From the NCBI GenBank assembly GCA_036495525.1, contig DASXMR010000069.1:1-15328 (forward strand): a DNA stretch of 15,328 nt, in the 5' to 3' direction. This DNA is from DASXMR01 sp036495525. Its GTDB lineage: Bacteria > Actinomycetota > Actinomycetes > Streptosporangiales > Streptosporangiaceae. Below the pieces are notes generated by a model. The model searched no databases, had not been told where the DNA came from, and was given only the letters and a program-made list of their open reading frames with translations. Shown in pieces: positions 12,663 through 15,328 of the stretch. A program made the translations under genes and the position numbers. Each line of letters opens with the position of its first letter. Within the stretch, counting starts at the first letter, position 1.

Positions 12663-15209
12663 ATGCCGGTAGCGGAGATCACCCGCGAGGAGACGGCTGA
12701 GCGTGCCCGGCTGCTGGAAGTGCAGTCCCACGACATCTGGCTGGACCTGACCAGGGGAGAGCGGCTGTTCGGGTCGGTTTCCGAAATCAGCTTCAGCTGC
12801 GCCGAGCCCGGCGCGACGAGCTACGCCGACCTGGTCGCCGAGACCGTGCATGAGATCACGCTGAACGGGCAGCCGGTCGACCCCGGCACGGCATGGGCGG
12901 ACGGCCGGATCGCGCTACCGCCGCTGGCCGCGACCAACGTGCTGCGGGTCGTGGCTGACTGCCGGTACACCAGCGAGAGCTCCGGTCTGCACCGGTCACA
13001 GGACTCAGCGGACGACCGCGTCTACCTCTACACGTGCTTTGAGCCTGCCGACGCCAGGACGATGTTCGCGAACTTCGAGCAGCCGGACCTCAAGGCCGCG
13101 TTCACCTTCCACGTGACCGCGCCAGCGCACTGGGTGGTGCTGTCGAACCAGCCGTCACCCGAGCCCGTCGCCGGCCAGAACGACGGCACCGCGGTCTGGC
13201 ACTTCGAGCCGACGCCGCGCATCTCGACCTACCTGACCGCGATCGTGGCGGGTGAGTACCACCTGGTCTCGTCCAGCTACACGACGGTGACCGGGCAGGT
13301 CGTGCCGCTTGGCCTGGCCTGCCGGCAGTCGCTCGCCGAGTTCCTCGAGCCGGAGGACATGTTCCTGACCACCAGCCAGGGCCTGGACTTCTACGCGCAG
13401 CTTTTCGGCATCGACTACCCGTTCGCCAAATACGACCAGGTCATCGTCCCCGAGTTTTTCGGCGGCGCGGTGGAGAACGTCGGCTGCGTGGTGATGTCCG
13501 AGATGCTGCTGTTCCGGTCCAAGGTCACCGACATGATGTACGAGCTGCGCACCATCGTCATCCTGCACGAACTGGCGCACATGTGGTTCGGCAACCTGGT
13601 GACGATGCGCTGGTGGGACGACCTGTGGCTGAACGAGTCCTTCGCGGAGTTCATCGCGACCATGGCTACGGCTGAGGCGACCCGGTTCACCGGCGCCTGG
13701 ACCACGTTCTCCAACGCGCGCAAGGCGTGGGGGTACCAGCAGGACCGGATGCCCACGACGCACGCCGTCGCGACCGACGTCGGCACCGTCACCGAGGCGG
13801 TCGCGAACTTCGACGGGATCAGCTACGCGAAGGGCGCGTCGGTACTCAAGCAGCTCGCAGCCCTGACCGGCCGGGAGGCGTTCCTCACCGCGATCAGCGC
13901 TTACCTGACCGAGCACAGCTGGGCCAACGCCAGGCTCGCCGACCTGCTCACGGCCCTGCAGGCAAGCTCGGGCCGGGACCTGGCCGAATGGTCAAGGGCG
14001 TGGCTGCAGACCGCCGGCCCGAACACCCTGCGCCCGGAGTTCGAGACCAGCCCCGACGGCACGTTCCGCTCGTTCGCCGTGCTGCAGGAGGCACCAGTCG
14101 ATCACCAGGTGCTGCGGCCGCACCACATCGCGATCGGCCTGTACAGCTGCCACGACGGGGCAGTCAGCAGGGACAAGCGGGTCGAGGTCGACGTCGTCGG
14201 CGCGCGGACCGAGGTTCCCGAGCTCGTCGGCGCCGCCCAGCCCGATCTGGTGCTGCTGAACGACGACGACCTCGGATATGCCCTGGTCCGCTTCGATCCG
14301 CGGTCGCTGGTCACGGTGACTGAGCGGATCGGTGACTTCACCGACTCGCTCGCCAGGGCGGTGTGCTGGTCGGCGGCGCTGGACATGGCGCAGCAGGCCG
14401 AGATGCCGGTACCCGCGTTCGTCCGGATGGTGGCCGGCGGGATGGCGGCCGAGCCCTCAGTCTCGGTGCTGCAGATCCTGCACCGGGCGGCCGCGCAGCT
14501 GCTGAGAGGGATGGCTGACCCGGCCTGGGTACCGCAGGCCAGGCAGCAGCTCGCCGCCGAAGCCGCGCGGCTGCTGCAGATCGCGGAGCCGGGCTCGGAT
14601 CACCAGCTGGCCTGGGCCGAGCTGCTGAGCTGGTCGGCAAGTTCAGCTGACCAGCTCGACCTCATCGCCGGGGTGCTTGACGGCTCCGTTTCGGCACCTG
14701 GACTTGTCGTGGGGACCGAGCTGCGCTGGGCGCTGCTCGCCCGGCTGGCCGCGACCGGACGGGCCGGCGACGAGCAGATTGCCGCGGAGCTGCGCCGGGA
14801 CGACACCGACACGGGCCGCCGTCACGCCACTGCCTGCCGTGCGGCGATGCCTGACGCCGGGCAGAAGGCGGCTGCCTGGGCGCTGCTGACCGAGGAAGAG
14901 AATGTCGGGTTCGAGACCATGACCGAGGTGGCGCTGGCGTTCACCCAGCCAGAGCAGGCAGCGCTGCTCGAGCCGTACGCCGAGCGGTACTTCGAGGTGC
15001 TGCCCGCGCTGTGGTCGGACCGGTCGCAGATGCTGCGGCTCAGCCTCGGCCAGATGATCTTCCCGATCACCGCTGCCGGACCGGAGCTGCTCAGCCGGAT
15101 CGATGCGTTCCTCGCCGAGCAAGACCGCGATCCTGGCATGGTGCGGCTGCTAGCGGAAAGGCGCGACCTGGTGGAGCGAGCGCTCCGCTCTCGCGCTCTG
15201 CCGTCCTAG
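12663..15209 (+). CDS. pepN: Aminopeptidase N, M1 family zinc metallopeptidase
   Basis: This 848-residue cytoplasmic aminopeptidase removes N-terminal residues from peptides in protein turnover; the length suits the actinobacterial M1/PepN group. The zinc site is complete: HELAH with His302, Glu303 and His306, then Glu325 in WLNESFAEF, the HEXXH-X18-E spacing. The likely transition-state tyrosine is Tyr388 (NFDGISYAKGASVL). An N-terminal beta-saddle domain includes TCFEPADARTMFANFEQPDLKAAF (124-147). A C-terminal helical ERAP1-like domain fills roughly 530-848. Oddity: the exopeptidase motif, normally GAMEN, reads GAVEN (268-272), preceded by FFG, and HELAHMWFGN has Asn where many relatives have Asp. 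No signal peptide is visible. The start has GAAGGAG 9 bases upstream. It is divergent from mscR, so it is a separate transcription unit, followed by two hairpins. Confidence 0.96.
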   Translation: MPVAEITREETAERARLLEVQSHDIWLDLTRGERLFGSVSEISFSCAEPGATSYADLVAETVHEITLNGQPVDPGTAWADGRIALPPLAATNVLRVVADCRYTSESSGLHRSQDSADDRVYLYTCFEPADARTMFANFEQPDLKAAFTFHVTAPAHWVVLSNQPSPEPVAGQNDGTAVWHFEPTPRISTYLTAIVAGEYHLVSSSYTTVTGQVVPLGLACRQSLAEFLEPEDMFLTTSQGLDFYAQLFGIDYPFAKYDQVIVPEFFGGAVENVGCVVMSEMLLFRSKVTDMMYELRTIVILHELAHMWFGNLVTMRWWDDLWLNESFAEFIATMATAEATRFTGAWTTFSNARKAWGYQQDRMPTTHAVATDVGTVTEAVANFDGISYAKGASVLKQLAALTGREAFLTAISAYLTEHSWANARLADLLTALQASSGRDLAEWSRAWLQTAGPNTLRPEFETSPDGTFRSFAVLQEAPVDHQVLRPHHIAIGLYSCHDGAVSRDKRVEVDVVGARTEVPELVGAAQPDLVLLNDDDLGYALVRFDPRSLVTVTERIGDFTDSLARAVCWSAALDMAQQAEMPVPAFVRMVAGGMAAEPSVSVLQILHRAAAQLLRGMADPAWVPQARQQLAAEAARLLQIAEPGSDHQLAWAELLSWSASSADQLDLIAGVLDGSVSAPGLVVGTELRWALLARLAATGRAGDEQIAAELRRDDTDTGRRHATACRAAMPDAGQKAAAWALLTEEENVGFETMTEVALAFTQPEQAALLEPYAERYFEVLPALWSDRSQMLRLSLGQMIFPITAAGPELLSRIDAFLAEQDRDPGMVRLLAERRDLVERALRSRALPS

Positions 15210-15223
15210 CCGGGTCGGGGTAA

Positions 15224-15246
15224 CCGGCTGTCGCAGTGGCAGCCGG
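15224..15246 (+). terminator. Hairpin 14 bases after the pepN stop
   Basis: CCGGCTG (15224-15230) pairs perfectly with CAGCCGG (15240-15246) around a 9-base loop. The position directly after the pepN stop at 15209 suggests a terminator. There is no T-tract. Confidence 0.45.
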
Positions 15247-15275
15247 GTCGCGACTGGGAGCCACCGGAACCAGGC

Positions 15276-15300
15276 GCAAGCCAGCACTGCCTTGGCTTGC
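15276..15300 (+). terminator. Second hairpin downstream of pepN
   Basis: GCAAGCCA (15276-15283) pairs perfectly with TGGCTTGC (15293-15300) around a 9-base loop, and TTCGC follows. It may be a back-up terminator for pepN or belong to a gene beyond the window. The rest of the tail, 15247-15275 and 15301-15328, shows nothing I can assign. Confidence 0.35.
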
Positions 15301-15328
15301 TTCGCGGGTAGCCGTCAGTTCGCCGGGC

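Noticed and set aside
11416..12672. 418-codon open frame on the plus strand opposite mscR
   Set aside because: Composition (His/Arg/Asp/Ala-rich, no domains) is that of a GC-driven antisense frame; mscR on the other strand has full catalytic motifs.

Overview
The window is very GC-rich, densely coded DNA with GGAGG-type ribosome binding sites, frequent GTG starts and 4-base stop/start overlaps. It carries a near-canonical S-(hydroxymethyl)mycothiol dehydrogenase. Mycothiol is made only by Actinomycetota, so the source is almost certainly a high-GC actinomycete (chromosomal). I cannot name the genus. I see no rRNA, tRNA, CRISPR, phage, transposase or integrase sequence.

Layout. (1) Positions 2-3998, plus strand: a drug/peptide-exporter type ABC ATPase (5' end cut by the window edge), its ABC-2 permease, a membrane sensor histidine kinase of the HisKA_3 (DesK/LiaS-like) class and a NarL-type response regulator. 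Tight spacing and an ATGA overlap make this one operon, a sensing-and-export module. (2) Positions 4017-5243, minus strand, convergent with it: a secreted, cysteine-rich DUF1996 protein. About 75-126 bases upstream of its start lies a set of 21-22 bp spaced repeats that look like an operator array. (3) Positions 5441-12381, minus strand, a long co-directional run. In transcription order it holds mycothiol-dependent formaldehyde dehydrogenase (mscR), a sulfotransferase-like P-loop protein started by GTGA overlap, a large LAL-type (AAA ATPase plus LuxR HTH) regulator, a 98-residue signal-peptide/one-TM protein, a class IV aminotransferase and an aldo/keto reductase. Hairpins after the small gene and after the aldo/keto reductase divide this run into several transcripts. 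(4) Positions 12663-15209, plus strand, divergent from mscR: an M1-family aminopeptidase N with an unusual GAVEN substrate motif, followed by two hairpins.

The most interesting point is that the sulfotransferase-like protein and the class IV aminotransferase correspond, in order and in detailed sequence, to the two halves of a single fused protein that I recall from plants (the 'branched-chain-amino-acid aminotransferase-like' proteins). Here the halves are separate genes about 3.3 kb apart, with a LAL regulator and a small membrane protein between them. This suggests a conserved but functionally undefined two-component enzyme system. Secondary points are the repeat array before the DUF1996 gene, paired 20-bp repeats before the small membrane protein, and the coupling of mscR to the sulfotransferase.
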